A DNA stretch of 64,000 nt from an uncultured Clostridia bacterium (lineage in GTDB: Bacteria; Bacillota; Clostridia; Christensenellales; UBA1242), in the NCBI GenBank assembly GCA_934747805.1, contig CAKVHC010000001.1, forward strand, positions 62,001 through 126,000, written 5' to 3'. The notes under the pieces were generated by a model. It saw only the letters and a list, made by a program, of their open reading frames with translations, made no database searches and was not told the origin of the DNA. Both the position numbers and the translations under genes were made by a program. This document shows positions 7,398 to 16,514 of the stretch, piece after piece. Positions within the stretch are counted from its first letter, which is position 1. Each line of letters begins with the position of its first letter.

Positions 7398-9083
7398 ATG
7401 TTATCTTTATTAAAGATTAAAAATGTAGCATTAATTGACGATTTGACTATTGAGTTTGGCGACAAGCTCAATATCATTTCGGGTGAAACAGGCTCTGGCA
7501 AGAGTATCTTACTCGACTCGCTGGGGCTTTGTTTTGGTGAACGAGCGGACAAAACGCTCATCCGCACAGGCGAGAGTAAAATGCGTGCCAGTGCATTGTT
7601 CACCAACATTTCAGACAAAGCACGAGATTATGTGGTCAATACTCTCGGCATTGAATGTGACGACCAAATCATCCTTGACCGTGAATGCGACCAAAACGGA
7701 AAGTCTGTGGCACGCATAAATGGTGAGCTAACCACTGTGGCTGGGCTAAAGGCAGTGTCCAGTCTACTCGTTGACCTACACGGCCAGCACGAGCATCAGG
7801 CTATAATCTCGCCTGACTATCAGCTAAACATAATTGACGAGTACGCTGGGCAAAAGGCAAAAGATTTGCTTGTTTCAATCAACTCGCACATAGACAAGAT
7901 TGTAGAAGCAAAAACACAAATAGATTCGCTTGGCGGTGATGACGCCCAAAGGGAGTATTTTATCAACCTATATCGCTATCAGATTGACGAAATTACTCGT
8001 GCAAACATTCAGCCAAACGAGCTTGAAGACCTTGTCGTGCTACGCAACAAGATGAACTCTGTTGAGAAGATTGGCAATGCACTCACTCAAGCACAGGGTT
8101 TGTTGGCTGGTGCGGACGGAGAGAATGCCTGTCAATCAGTCAAGATGGCTGAGCGTGAGCTAACCACCATTGCTCAATACGATTCTCGCTATGCAGACTT
8201 TCATTCAAGGCTGAGCCAAGCGTATTTGGAGTTAAAGGATCTTGCCGGCAGTTTTGGTGAAGAGTTGGAAAACATATATTTCGATCAAAACGAGTATGAA
8301 AGGATTGACTCACGTATCGACACCATCAAATCCGTGTTCAAAAAATACGGTGGCGACCTTGACGGCGTTGTCAACTATTTGGACGAAATCACTCTCAAAC
8401 TAAACAGCCTTGAAAACAGTGGCGAAACGCTCGTTCGCCTGAAGAGTGAAATAGACAAGCACGAAGCCGAAATAGACCGTTTGCAAAACGAACTCAGCAG
8501 CATACGACGTAAATCTGCCGGCGTTTTGGCGGATAAAATTGTGGCAGTTATTCGCACGTTAGGTATGCCTAACGCTCGCATTGAAATTGCATTTAGTCAC
8601 ACGCCACAGCCTTACACTCGTCATGGTGCTGACAATGTGGACTTTATGTTCTCAGCTAACAAAGGCTTCGAACCACGCTCTCTTGCAAAAATTATAAGCG
8701 GTGGTGAAATGAGCCGATTTATGCTGGCATACAAGACCGTCGTTGCCGACCTGGACGACATCGGATGCATGATATTCGACGAAATTGATTCAGGCATTAG
8801 CGGTGACATTGGACAAAAGGTGGCTGTCAATATCCACAACCTTGCAAAAAGCAAACAAGTTATAGCCATAACCCATTTGCCTAGCATAGCAAGTTTTGCC
8901 AATACTCACCTACGTGTGCAAAAAACGAGTGACGATAAAACCACTCACACAGTTGTTGACATGTTGGATGACAACGGCACTATTAGCGAAATTGCACGAA
9001 TGCTTGGCTCAGGACAAACTGACGAAGGCTTGGCTTTGGCTCGCTCGATGCGAACTTCTGCAATGAGTTTTGATAATGATTAA
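7398..9083 (+). CDS. recN: DNA repair protein RecN
   Basis: SMC-like ATPase recruited to double-strand breaks. The 561 residues are normal for the family. Walker A is GETGSGKS near residue 31; the conserved DLHGQHEHQ follows around residue 130; a central coiled coil covers roughly 150-350; the ABC signature ISGGEMSRFMLA and Walker B IFDEIDSGISG lie in the C-terminal third. It starts 2 nt after the recA stop without its own clear ribosome site, suggesting translational coupling. recN beside spoIVB is a standard Firmicutes arrangement. Confidence 0.97.
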   Translation: MLSLLKIKNVALIDDLTIEFGDKLNIISGETGSGKSILLDSLGLCFGERADKTLIRTGESKMRASALFTNISDKARDYVVNTLGIECDDQIILDRECDQNGKSVARINGELTTVAGLKAVSSLLVDLHGQHEHQAIISPDYQLNIIDEYAGQKAKDLLVSINSHIDKIVEAKTQIDSLGGDDAQREYFINLYRYQIDEITRANIQPNELEDLVVLRNKMNSVEKIGNALTQAQGLLAGADGENACQSVKMAERELTTIAQYDSRYADFHSRLSQAYLELKDLAGSFGEELENIYFDQNEYERIDSRIDTIKSVFKKYGGDLDGVVNYLDEITLKLNSLENSGETLVRLKSEIDKHEAEIDRLQNELSSIRRKSAGVLADKIVAVIRTLGMPNARIEIAFSHTPQPYTRHGADNVDFMFSANKGFEPRSLAKIISGGEMSRFMLAYKTVVADLDDIGCMIFDEIDSGISGDIGQKVAVNIHNLAKSKQVIAITHLPSIASFANTHLRVQKTSDDKTTHTVVDMLDDNGTISEIARMLGSGQTDEGLALARSMRTSAMSFDND

Positions 9084-9097
9084 CATTCATATTTTTA

Positions 9098-10321
9098 ATG
9101 AATAACCAAAAGTTTTCTTCAAATACTAATCGTATGAAAAAGAAAATTTTTTTGTATGGGATTCTGCCCTTTTTACTATGCGCACTGGCAATCATTGTTG
9201 CACCTATAGTGCAGGCGTTTACGATTGACGACGGCATGGTCATCACGGCAGACGAGATTGAGAATGCAAAAATCGGCGTGCTGGATTTAGACATAAAGGA
9301 CACCGACATTTCAGCCAGCACAGGAGATTTGTGTCCAAAAACAGCTACAGTCAAGTTGTTTGGATTTATACCCATTCGCACGGTTAAAGTCAACTTGCTA
9401 GCCAACAAAACGGTTACAGCCGGTGGACAGTTGCTCGGCTTTGACCTACAGTCTGGCGGAGTGGAAATTTTGGGGTTCAACAGTGTGCTCACTCGTGATG
9501 GCGAGAAGAACCCTATTAAAGATATCGGACTTAAGAAACAAGATATCATCACCAAAATAAACGGAAAAGAAGTGAAGACTCTTGAAGATATCGACCGTAT
9601 TTTGAATGGCAAAGATAAAGGCAAAGAAGTCCAAATAGACTACACACGTGGCGACAAGACATTTACTGCAGTGGCAATTCCACAACGTGATCTGCTCTCC
9701 GGCAAATACAAGCTCGGACTTTGGGTCAAAAACAGCACAAACGGCATCGGCACGCTCACATATGTAAAAAGCGACGGACGTTATGGTGCGGTTGGTCACC
9801 CAATAAGTGAAAACAAAGCGTTGCTCGAACACACGCAGTCAGGCGAAGTGTACGACACGCAATTTATCGGAGTGGTTAAGGGCGAGAAAAACGCTCCCGG
9901 CGAGATTAAGGCGACTATAGAATTTAGCAAAGGCGAAATCGGTGACATTGACACCAACAGCAACTATGGTTTGTTTGGACAAATGGATAAGGGAATTTCA
10001 GGCGAACAAGTTACGCTCGGCGGCAGATTTTCTGTCAAACCTGGCACGGCATACATTCGCACTCAAGTCAGCAAGGACGGTGTGAAAGATTATGAGATAA
10101 AAATCATTAAAACCACAAAACAGAAAAAAGCCAGTGAAAAAAGCATTGTCTTTAAAGTGGTGGACAAAGATCTTTTATCTCTTACCAACGGAATCGTTCA
10201 AGGAATGAGCGGCAGTCCTATCATCCAAGACGGCAAAATGGTCGGCTCGGTGACACACGTATTCTTAAACGATCCGACACATGGCTACGGCGTCTACATA
10301 GATTGGATGATAGAGCAATAG
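9098..10321 (+). CDS. spoIVB: SpoIVB-type serine peptidase (family S55) with PDZ domain
   Basis: In spore formers SpoIVB is secreted from the forespore and cleaves SpoIVFA to activate sigma-K processing. This 407-residue protein has an N-terminal membrane anchor (about residues 16-40), a PDZ domain (about 115-190) and the S55 catalytic domain. The catalytic His is in VGHPISE near residue 234 and the Ser in GMSGSPIIQDGK near 373, followed by VTHVFLNDPTHGYGV. The catalytic residues look intact. It lies 14 nt after recN as in Bacillus, but intact spo0A, which normally follows, is missing. No convincing ribosome site is seen; a second ATG at 9134 is possible. Confidence 0.92.
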   Translation: MNNQKFSSNTNRMKKKIFLYGILPFLLCALAIIVAPIVQAFTIDDGMVITADEIENAKIGVLDLDIKDTDISASTGDLCPKTATVKLFGFIPIRTVKVNLLANKTVTAGGQLLGFDLQSGGVEILGFNSVLTRDGEKNPIKDIGLKKQDIITKINGKEVKTLEDIDRILNGKDKGKEVQIDYTRGDKTFTAVAIPQRDLLSGKYKLGLWVKNSTNGIGTLTYVKSDGRYGAVGHPISENKALLEHTQSGEVYDTQFIGVVKGEKNAPGEIKATIEFSKGEIGDIDTNSNYGLFGQMDKGISGEQVTLGGRFSVKPGTAYIRTQVSKDGVKDYEIKIIKTTKQKKASEKSIVFKVVDKDLLSLTNGIVQGMSGSPIIQDGKMVGSVTHVFLNDPTHGYGVYIDWMIEQ

Positions 10322-10354
10322 AAATGTTTAGCACAAGAGTAGCCATTTGTAAAT

Positions 10355-10386
10355 AGCAAAAAATGCACTATTTGTGCATTTCTTTT
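10355..10386. terminator. Bidirectional terminator between spoIVB and deoB
   Basis: Stem AAATGCAC (10361-10368) / GTGCATTT (10374-10381), flanked by A's on the left and CTTTT on the right. It overlaps the deoB stop codon. Confidence 0.75.
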
Positions 10387-11534
10387 ATTCTTGACATTAT
10401 GTCACTCTTTTTGCTGACCCCTAGCAAAACTTTGATAAGGTCGGAAATATTGTTAAGCCCTTCAAACTCACCCAAATATTTTCCGCCTGCCATGCTTGGT
10501 GAATATATTGCAAAAGGCAAAAATTCACGTGAGTGATTGGTGCTGGCAGTGTAAGGGTCGTTGCCATGATCGGCGGTGACTATCAGCACATCGTCGTCAT
10601 TGAGCTTTGGCATAAAGTCTTTTAAGAAATGGTCTATGCCATATAAACACTCTTTAAAACCATCAATGTCGTTGCGGTGGCCGTACAAAATGTCCGTATC
10701 GCCGAAGTTGGCAAAGCACAAGCCTGTCCAGTCGTCTTTCACAGCTTCATTGAGCGAATCAAAACATTGCTGGTTAGTTTTTGCCACATACGCCGTTGTA
10801 AATCCTTGCTCGGCAAACAACTCGTTAACCTTGCCTACGCTTATTGTCTGGAAGTTTTTGTTCGCCAATGCATTGACAAGATTATTCTTTGGTGGGTCAA
10901 GCGACCAGTCACGTCTGTCTTTGGTGAAATAGTAATTATCTTTTATGCCAGCGAATGGGCGTGCGATGATTCTACAAATCTTATATTTTGCAGGCAAATT
11001 TTCACGAATGTAATTGCAAGCATAATACAATTCTTCTAGGCTATACACTGCGCCGTGACATGCGATTTGCAAGCAGCTATCTGTATTGGTGAACACGATC
11101 GGAAAACCTGTTGCGAAATGACGATCGCCGTAATCACGAATGGCTCGAATGTCGCCATAACTTTTGTTCAGCAAAATCTGCTCGCATCCAAATGCTTTGC
11201 ATATTATGTCTGTAATTTCTTCTGGGAAGCCGAGTGTGAAACGGTCATAGTTTTGTTTGGTCACGCAACCTGCGATCTCCCAATGTCCCATACTACTATC
11301 CTTGCCCACAGAAAGCGGACTGATGAGTGCATAATCTGCCAAAACGTTCATCCCATTGTCCATGTCTATGGTTGGCAAATGCATAAATCCAAGTTTGCGT
11401 ATGGTTGGCAAGTATGCGTTGGTCTCTTGCAAAATGTGGCTCAAAGTGTTCGAGCCGATGTCTTCTATGAACTGACGGTCGTTGTTAAAACCCACACCGA
11501 GTCCGTCGATAACCAATAAAAATACTCTTTTCAT
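10368..11534 (-). CDS. deoB: Phosphopentomutase
   Basis: Interconverts ribose-1-phosphate or deoxyribose-1-phosphate and the 5-phosphates in nucleoside salvage. The 388 residues match the alkaline-phosphatase-superfamily DeoB/Drm enzymes. Metal-site segments are visible: VIDGLGVG at the N-terminus, GKDSSMGHWEIAG (phosphothreonine-site region, here Ser-Ser), and VLIVTADHGNDP with TNHSREF near the C-terminus. In Bacillus this gene lies between spoIIM/xerD and punA-dacF; here a membrane protein lies on one side and a DacF-like gene is close by, so part of that order is kept. Confidence 0.95.
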   Translation of the reverse strand: MKRVFLLVIDGLGVGFNNDRQFIEDIGSNTLSHILQETNAYLPTIRKLGFMHLPTIDMDNGMNVLADYALISPLSVGKDSSMGHWEIAGCVTKQNYDRFTLGFPEEITDIICKAFGCEQILLNKSYGDIRAIRDYGDRHFATGFPIVFTNTDSCLQIACHGAVYSLEELYYACNYIRENLPAKYKICRIIARPFAGIKDNYYFTKDRRDWSLDPPKNNLVNALANKNFQTISVGKVNELFAEQGFTTAYVAKTNQQCFDSLNEAVKDDWTGLCFANFGDTDILYGHRNDIDGFKECLYGIDHFLKDFMPKLNDDDVLIVTADHGNDPYTASTNHSREFLPFAIYSPSMAGGKYLGEFEGLNNISDLIKVLLGVSKKSDIMSRIKEMHK

Positions 11535-11573
11535 AATTTTATTATAACTAAATACGACAAAAAATGCTAATAT

Positions 11574-12146
11574 TTACGCTATAATTATGATAAAAAGTTT
11601 GATAATTGATAACAATATTAGCTCGACAAATGCAAGTGCACACAATACGACCAGCCAGACCCAAACGTTATTGTCGCAGTGGTTTACTCGTTTGTCTACA
11701 TAACTAAACAGCAATATGGAGAACACCGCCATATAAAGTAGTGAAAAAGCAACCAACACTAATATGAGCAAAAACACATTAAAGAATCCATACACAGTTA
11801 TGAATGCAAAAATGTTGATTGAGAATATATAACACCCATACCAAAATATAAAGCAAGACAAAATTATTAAAAACTTGTTTATGTAACATAGATACGCAAG
11901 TGCAAATATGAGTGCACTGAACAATAGACTTTGCAACAATGCACTGAAGAAACTCATCTCGCCCAGTACAAAGCCCACGAAGTAAAACTCCCCAAAATTG
12001 TTCGGCTTACAATCCTTGCCAAAATTGAGAATGGTGAACGCTCCTGCAACAAAGAAAATAAGGCTAACTGCAAAAACGCCAATTAGCCACCATTTGTATT
12101 TTTTAAATATTGAATCATTGCTCAATGAATATTTTAACTTTTGCAT
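11574..12146 (-). CDS. Integral membrane protein, possibly SpoIIM-related
   Basis: About 190 residues from MQKLKYSLSN at 12146, with about five hydrophobic helices and a short basic N-terminus. I cannot recognise it by sequence with confidence. Its length, topology and position upstream of deoB match SpoIIM of the Bacillus spoIIM-xerD-deoB-dacF region, a forespore-engulfment membrane protein, so SpoIIM is an inference from context. The frame is open back to 12260, but a promoter TTGACA (12194-12199), 17 bp, TTTATT lies inside that extension, favouring the shorter start. No ribosome site is evident. Confidence 0.5.
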   Translation of the reverse strand: MQKLKYSLSNDSIFKKYKWWLIGVFAVSLIFFVAGAFTILNFGKDCKPNNFGEFYFVGFVLGEMSFFSALLQSLLFSALIFALAYLCYINKFLIILSCFIFWYGCYIFSINIFAFITVYGFFNVFLLILVLVAFSLLYMAVFSILLFSYVDKRVNHCDNNVWVWLVVLCALAFVELILLSIIKLFIIIIA

Positions 12147-12332
12147 ATAATAATATATGCTTGACTGATGAATAAATGAACTTTGTCGCATTTTGTCAAA
12201 GGATTGCAAAATATCTAGCATAGTTGTACACGGTTTTGTACAATAATGTGAAATCTTCAAAATATTAAATAGTTTTGTAAAATACTTGTCATTCCAAAAG
12301 TTTTATTGTATTATAAATTTAGGTGGATAAGA

Positions 12333-12704
12333 ATGGTGTCAAAGGTAGGAACGTACACGATTGAGCGCACAGAACAGCATAACAACGAAATAGTCGGTGC
12401 TTTGCTAAAAGAATTTGGGTTGAATGAAAAAAATATAGGGTACAAATACATCTGGGACATTGTTAGCCTTGGTGTCAATGCCAGTGATCTTGACACGTTT
12501 GAGTGGGACATCTACGCTCACATAGCCAACAAGTATGGTCAGAATTACAAAGCAATCGAGATTAATATTCGACGTGCCATTATGCTCGCTTGGGACAAAA
12601 ACTCCAATCGACTTTCCTCACTTCTTTCTTTAGACAAAAACAAGCGACCTTGCAACAAAAGTTTTTTATCGGCTGTAAGTGAACTATTAAAAAGAAATAT
12701 TTAG
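12333..12704 (+). CDS. Stand-alone Spo0A C-terminal DNA-binding domain protein
   Basis: A 123-residue protein whose body (EIVGALLKEFGLNEKNIGYK, then WDIVSLGVNA, then ANKYGQNYKAIEINIRRAIM and LAWDKN) resembles the Spo0A effector domain, the helix-turn-helix that binds 0A boxes. In Spo0A a phosphorylatable receiver of about 120 residues precedes it; here there is none, and the upstream region has no room for one. The start at 12333 follows AGGTGG. It lies two genes after spoIVB, where complete spo0A would normally be. It may be a receiver-less relic or a constitutive or competing regulator. The domain call is from motif memory, not a profile search. Confidence 0.7.
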   Translation: MVSKVGTYTIERTEQHNNEIVGALLKEFGLNEKNIGYKYIWDIVSLGVNASDLDTFEWDIYAHIANKYGQNYKAIEINIRRAIMLAWDKNSNRLSSLLSLDKNKRPCNKSFLSAVSELLKRNI

Positions 12705-12750
12705 TGAATAAATAAAATAATAATACAAACACTAGTTTCAGGAGAAAACT

Positions 12751-13905
12751 ATGAAAAAAGTGTTTGTATTTTTAATAACTTTAGGCATACTTTTCGGTGC
12801 ACTATTTTCCTGTTCACTGCAAGCTTACGCTTATGAAAAGAACTTTGCTTGCGACATCAACGTCAAGTGTAGCATATTGACAGACGGTACAGGCAAAGTT
12901 GTTTTGTACGAAAACAATGCAGACGAAAAGCGACCAGTTGCATCAATAGTCAAACTTATGACAATATACATCACCCTACAAGAGATTGAGAAAGGCAACC
13001 TGGCCTATGACGAAATTCTCACGGTTAGCGAAACCGCAGCTGGCATGGGTGGTTCACAGGTATTCTTGGATGCTGGCAGTCAGCACACAGTAGAAAGCCT
13101 GCTAAAGAGTGTCATTATAGCCAGTGCCAACGACAGCAGCGTTGTGTTAGCAGAAAGAATCGCTGGCAGCGTGCCTTCATTCGTAAATCGTATGAACGAA
13201 ACGGCGAAAGAGATTGGCATGACCAACACGAATTATGTGAATGTCAATGGATTGCCTGCACCTGAGCAATACAGCAGTGCACGTGACACAGCACTTCTTA
13301 TGGCACACGTTGCGAAGTATGACAAATTTAGAGAATTTTCTAAGATATGGATGGAAGATTTTGTCCATCCAACAGGACGTACAACTCAAATGGCCAACAC
13401 AAACAAATTGATCCGTTCGTATCCTGCTGTAGACTGCGGCAAAACTGGTTCAACTGTGGAAGCTGGCTATTGCTTCACCACTCGTGCAACTCAAGGTAAT
13501 TTATCTTTGATCGCAGTCGTGTTAAAAGCGGAAAACTCAAAAGAGCGTTTCGCATACACTCGTCAATTGCTTGACTTCGGTTTTGCGAACTTTGACGCAA
13601 CTCCAGTGGTGACCGACAACGATTTGTCCAACCACAAAGTCAGCGTTGCGTACACCAACACCAACCTGCCTATTGAACTGAGCGAAAACTACACACAAGT
13701 CTGTGCTAAGGGTGAAAAAGTGGAGAGCGAACTCAAATTCGACCTGCCAGAAATGGTTCGTTCAGCACGTAAGGGCGACAAAATAGGCAGCGTGGAAATA
13801 TGGCAAAACGGTGAACTCGTAAAGACAATTGACGTAAAAGCAAAAGAAACCGTCAAAGGCGCAAGCTATATTGACAACCTAAAGAGTTTGTTCGCCAAGT
13901 TTTAA
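12751..13905 (+). CDS. D-alanyl-D-alanine carboxypeptidase, DacF-like (peptidase S11)
   Basis: Penicillin-binding enzyme that trims the terminal D-Ala from peptidoglycan stem peptides outside the membrane. The 384-residue protein begins with a signal peptide (about residues 1-27). The three active-site motifs are SIVK at 65-68, SAN at 125-127 and KTG at 231-233. A C-terminal beta domain of about 100 residues follows. The start follows TCAGGAGAAAACT. In Bacillus dacF heads the spoIIA-sigF operon; no spoIIA genes follow here. A strong terminator ends the unit. Confidence 0.93.
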   Translation: MKKVFVFLITLGILFGALFSCSLQAYAYEKNFACDINVKCSILTDGTGKVVLYENNADEKRPVASIVKLMTIYITLQEIEKGNLAYDEILTVSETAAGMGGSQVFLDAGSQHTVESLLKSVIIASANDSSVVLAERIAGSVPSFVNRMNETAKEIGMTNTNYVNVNGLPAPEQYSSARDTALLMAHVAKYDKFREFSKIWMEDFVHPTGRTTQMANTNKLIRSYPAVDCGKTGSTVEAGYCFTTRATQGNLSLIAVVLKAENSKERFAYTRQLLDFGFANFDATPVVTDNDLSNHKVSVAYTNTNLPIELSENYTQVCAKGEKVESELKFDLPEMVRSARKGDKIGSVEIWQNGELVKTIDVKAKETVKGASYIDNLKSLFAKF

Positions 13906-13916
13906 TTTGTAAACAA

Positions 13917-13946
13917 AAGCACAAAGCAAAAGCCTTGTGCTTTTTT
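13917..13946 (+). terminator. Terminator of the DacF-like gene
   Basis: Stem AAGCACAA (13917-13924) / TTGTGCTT (13935-13942) followed by TTTT. Confidence 0.85.
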
Positions 13947-14114
13947 GTTGTTCAATCTTGGAACTATAAACTATATTTGTAGATTGTTCATAAAAAATTG
14001 TTGTTCAATTTCTGTCGCTCACACCACAGGTAAAACTAGCAAATATTTTAATCGGCACTGTGTAATTAATGTTGGATGAAAAGACTAATTGCTCAACTAT
14101 CAAAACATATATGT

Positions 14115-14143
14115 TTGACAGCCAAAAAAATATTAGATATAAT
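14115..14143 (+). promoter_or_regulatory. Perfect consensus promoter before the acetyltransferase-like gene
   Basis: TTGACA (14115-14120), 17 bp, TATAAT (14138-14143). The predicted start near 14150 leaves a leader of about 124 nt before the coding region at 14274; I see no known riboswitch in it. The remaining 13947-14114 holds only a 12-bp direct repeat (TTGTTGTTCAAT at 13945 and 13998). Confidence 0.8.
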
Positions 14144-14273
14144 GAAATCGTAATTATTCGACATAAGACGAAGATAAATAAGTTTATTGATTACGCTGAA
14201 GTCACTCCGACCGCTAGCAATCGACAGGGGCGTATACTGTGGGCGTATCTTTCCAAACTAAATATAGGTAATT

Positions 14274-15404
14274 ATGATAGAGATTTCAGAAGTAAAGACT
14301 AAAAAACAGATTAAAGAATTCATTGAGTTTCCATTAAAACTATATAAAGGAAATCCGTATTTCGTGCCACCACTTTATATGGAAGAGCGAAATATGTTTA
14401 AGCCAAATTTTGCCTACATTGACCAATGCGAGCATGTGTTTTACAACGCCTATCGTGATGGTAAAATGGTGGGACGTATAAGCGGCATTTTGCAGCGTGC
14501 CAGCAACGAAAAGTGGAAGCAGAAACGTGTGCGTTTCACTCGCTTTGATTGCATCAATGACGTCGAGGTGGCGAAAGCTTTGTTTAGTGCGGTTGAAGAC
14601 TGGGCAAAGGCCAAAGGAATGACTGAAGTTGTTGGTCCGTTGGGATACAGCGACCTTGAAAGAGAGGGGCTGTTGATCGAAGGCTTTGACCAGCTTTCCA
14701 CATTTGAAGAGCAATACAACTTCGACTATTATCCGCAACTCATCGAATCGCTGGGGTTTGTGAAAGAGGTGGACTGGATTGAGTCAAAACTAAAACTGCC
14801 TAAACAAGAAGATGACCGTCTGAAACGAATGAGCGAACTCATCATGAAGCGATACAAACTGCACCTTGACTACAGCAAAAACACTAAGCAGTTCTTGAAA
14901 AACTATGCGGACGACTTTTTCGAAATTTTGGATATCACATACAATGATATTTACGGCACAGTGCCAATGACTGACCGTATGAAAAAAATGATGATTAGCA
15001 ATTTCAAACTTATGATTGACCCTAGATTCGTGGCGGTCATTCTGGACGAAAACGGCAAAGCCGTATGCTTTGGCCTATGCTTGCCATCCATCGCAAAAGC
15101 CGTGCAAAAGTCCGGCGGTCGACTCACATTGCCAACAATTTTCAAACTGCTCAGAGCCATCAAGCATCCACGCATTCTCGACCTCGCACTGATTGGCGTG
15201 TTGCCAGAGTATGCAAAGAAAGGTGTTAGCAGCGTGCTGCTGTATGAGATGACCAACATTCTACGCCGTGAAAAGATTGAGTACGCCGAGACCAACCTAA
15301 ATCTCGAAAACAATCTTGACATCCGCAATATGTGGAAGAACTTTGACACCGTGGAACACAAGCGTCGCCGTTGCTACGTTAAGCCGATTGAGAATAAAAG
15401 ATAA
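14274..15404 (+). CDS. GNAT-fold protein of unknown substrate
   Basis: A 376-residue cytosolic protein with two parts: an N-terminal half ending in the conserved segment GPLGYSDLEREG and EGFDQLSTFEEQY, and a C-terminal half with an acetyltransferase-like pattern (LIGVLPEYAKKGVSSVLLYE) followed by ETNLNLENNLDIRNMWKNF. These match a widespread conserved family often named N-acetyltransferase or YghO-like; the substrate is not known. ATATAGGTAATT precedes the ATG. It has its own consensus promoter and a terminator at 15441. Confidence 0.75.
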   Translation: MIEISEVKTKKQIKEFIEFPLKLYKGNPYFVPPLYMEERNMFKPNFAYIDQCEHVFYNAYRDGKMVGRISGILQRASNEKWKQKRVRFTRFDCINDVEVAKALFSAVEDWAKAKGMTEVVGPLGYSDLEREGLLIEGFDQLSTFEEQYNFDYYPQLIESLGFVKEVDWIESKLKLPKQEDDRLKRMSELIMKRYKLHLDYSKNTKQFLKNYADDFFEILDITYNDIYGTVPMTDRMKKMMISNFKLMIDPRFVAVILDENGKAVCFGLCLPSIAKAVQKSGGRLTLPTIFKLLRAIKHPRILDLALIGVLPEYAKKGVSSVLLYEMTNILRREKIEYAETNLNLENNLDIRNMWKNFDTVEHKRRRCYVKPIENKR

Positions 15405-15440
15405 TTTGAAACAGCGTAACGCCAAAATATCATAAAATCA

Positions 15441-15472
15441 AAAAAAACTAGGGTTATTGTCCTAGTTTTTTA
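15441..15472. terminator. Bidirectional terminator after the GNAT-fold gene and tsaD
   Basis: Stem AAAACTAGG / CCTAGTTTT with loop GTTATTGT and runs of A and T on either side. Confidence 0.85.
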
Positions 15473-15500
15473 TGATTCTAATCTCAGACATCCTTTAGTT

Positions 15501-16514
15501 TTACAAATCGATTGTAGGCTTTGGAGCGAGTTTGTAGTCAGCAAATGGTTTGCCTTGTTTCACTGCAAAGTATGCTGACGAACCTATCATTGCTGCGTTG
15601 TCTGTGCAATAAATGAGTTCAGGGTAGAACACCTGTATATTTTCTTTCTTTGCCAACTCGTCCAGGCGCATGCGCAAAGCTCGGTTGGCGGACACGCCAC
15701 CTGCCAGCACGAGTTTGTTGAGTCCGGTTTGCTTGCAAGCGAGAATTGCCTTGTTTGTTAGGTCGTCGACCACCCAGTTTTGAAAGCTGGCACATACGTC
15801 ATGTGGATCGGGCTTTTCGCCACGCTGCTCAAGTGTGTGCAGATAGTTAATTACAGCGGTCTTCTTGCCACTGAAACTGAAATTTAATCCTAGATTGTCC
15901 GTGTGGTGACGAGTAAATTCAATATTGTCTTTTCCGCCCTCTGCCGTTTTTTGAACGGCTGGACCGCCCGGATAACCAAGCCCAAGAAGTCTGCTGACCT
16001 TATCAAACGCCTCGCCCACTGCGTCGTCGAGCGTCGAACCTAAAAGTTCGTGATGATTGTAGCCATCCACTTTCACGAGTGCAGTGTGCCCGCCACTGAC
16101 GAGCAGACAAACAAAAGGCGGAGTAAGTTCTTTGTGCGTGATATAGTTGGCTGCGATGTGTCCTTCGATATGATTGACCGCAATAAGCGGAATGCCAGTC
16201 GCAAATGATAATGCTTTGGCATAACTTATGCCCACCAAAAGACTGCCTATCAGCCCAGCACCTTGCGTCACAGCTATGGCGTCAATGTCCTTCAATGTTA
16301 AACCGGCATCGGCGAGAGCCTTTTTTGCCACATTGTCTATGGCAGAGATATGGTTGCGGCTGGCAATTTCTGGCACAACTCCGCCGAAACGTGTGTGTAT
16401 GTCGATTTGACTGGAAATTACGCACGACAAAACCTGTCGACCGTCACGAACGACAGCGACCGATGTGTCATCACAACTTGATTCAATTGCTAAAATTGTA
16501 TAATTCTTCTTCAT
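15501..16514 (-). CDS. tsaD: tRNA N6-threonylcarbamoyladenosine synthase TsaD
   Basis: Transfers the threonylcarbamoyl group to A37 of ANN-decoding tRNAs together with TsaB and TsaE. The 337 residues are typical. The ASKHA ATPase core starts with ILAIESSCDDTSVAVV; the metal site is HIEGH at 115-119; LVSGGHTALV, GLGYPGGP and LVLAGGVSAN follow. The ATG shares one base with the prfB stop (TAATG), so translation is coupled to prfB. TsaB and TsaE partners are not in the window. Confidence 0.97.
   Translation of the reverse strand: MKKNYTILAIESSCDDTSVAVVRDGRQVLSCVISSQIDIHTRFGGVVPEIASRNHISAIDNVAKKALADAGLTLKDIDAIAVTQGAGLIGSLLVGISYAKALSFATGIPLIAVNHIEGHIAANYITHKELTPPFVCLLVSGGHTALVKVDGYNHHELLGSTLDDAVGEAFDKVSRLLGLGYPGGPAVQKTAEGGKDNIEFTRHHTDNLGLNFSFSGKKTAVINYLHTLEQRGEKPDPHDVCASFQNWVVDDLTNKAILACKQTGLNKLVLAGGVSANRALRMRLDELAKKENIQVFYPELIYCTDNAAMIGSSAYFAVKQGKPFADYKLAPKPTIDL

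Noticed and set aside
13945..14009. 12-bp direct repeat TTGTTGTTCAAT
   Set aside because: Short, AT-rich and without symmetry or context; chance is a sufficient explanation.
14069..14302. 77-codon frame before the GNAT-fold gene
   Set aside because: A perfect promoter (14115-14143) lies inside it, it overlaps the next gene and it has no ribosome site.
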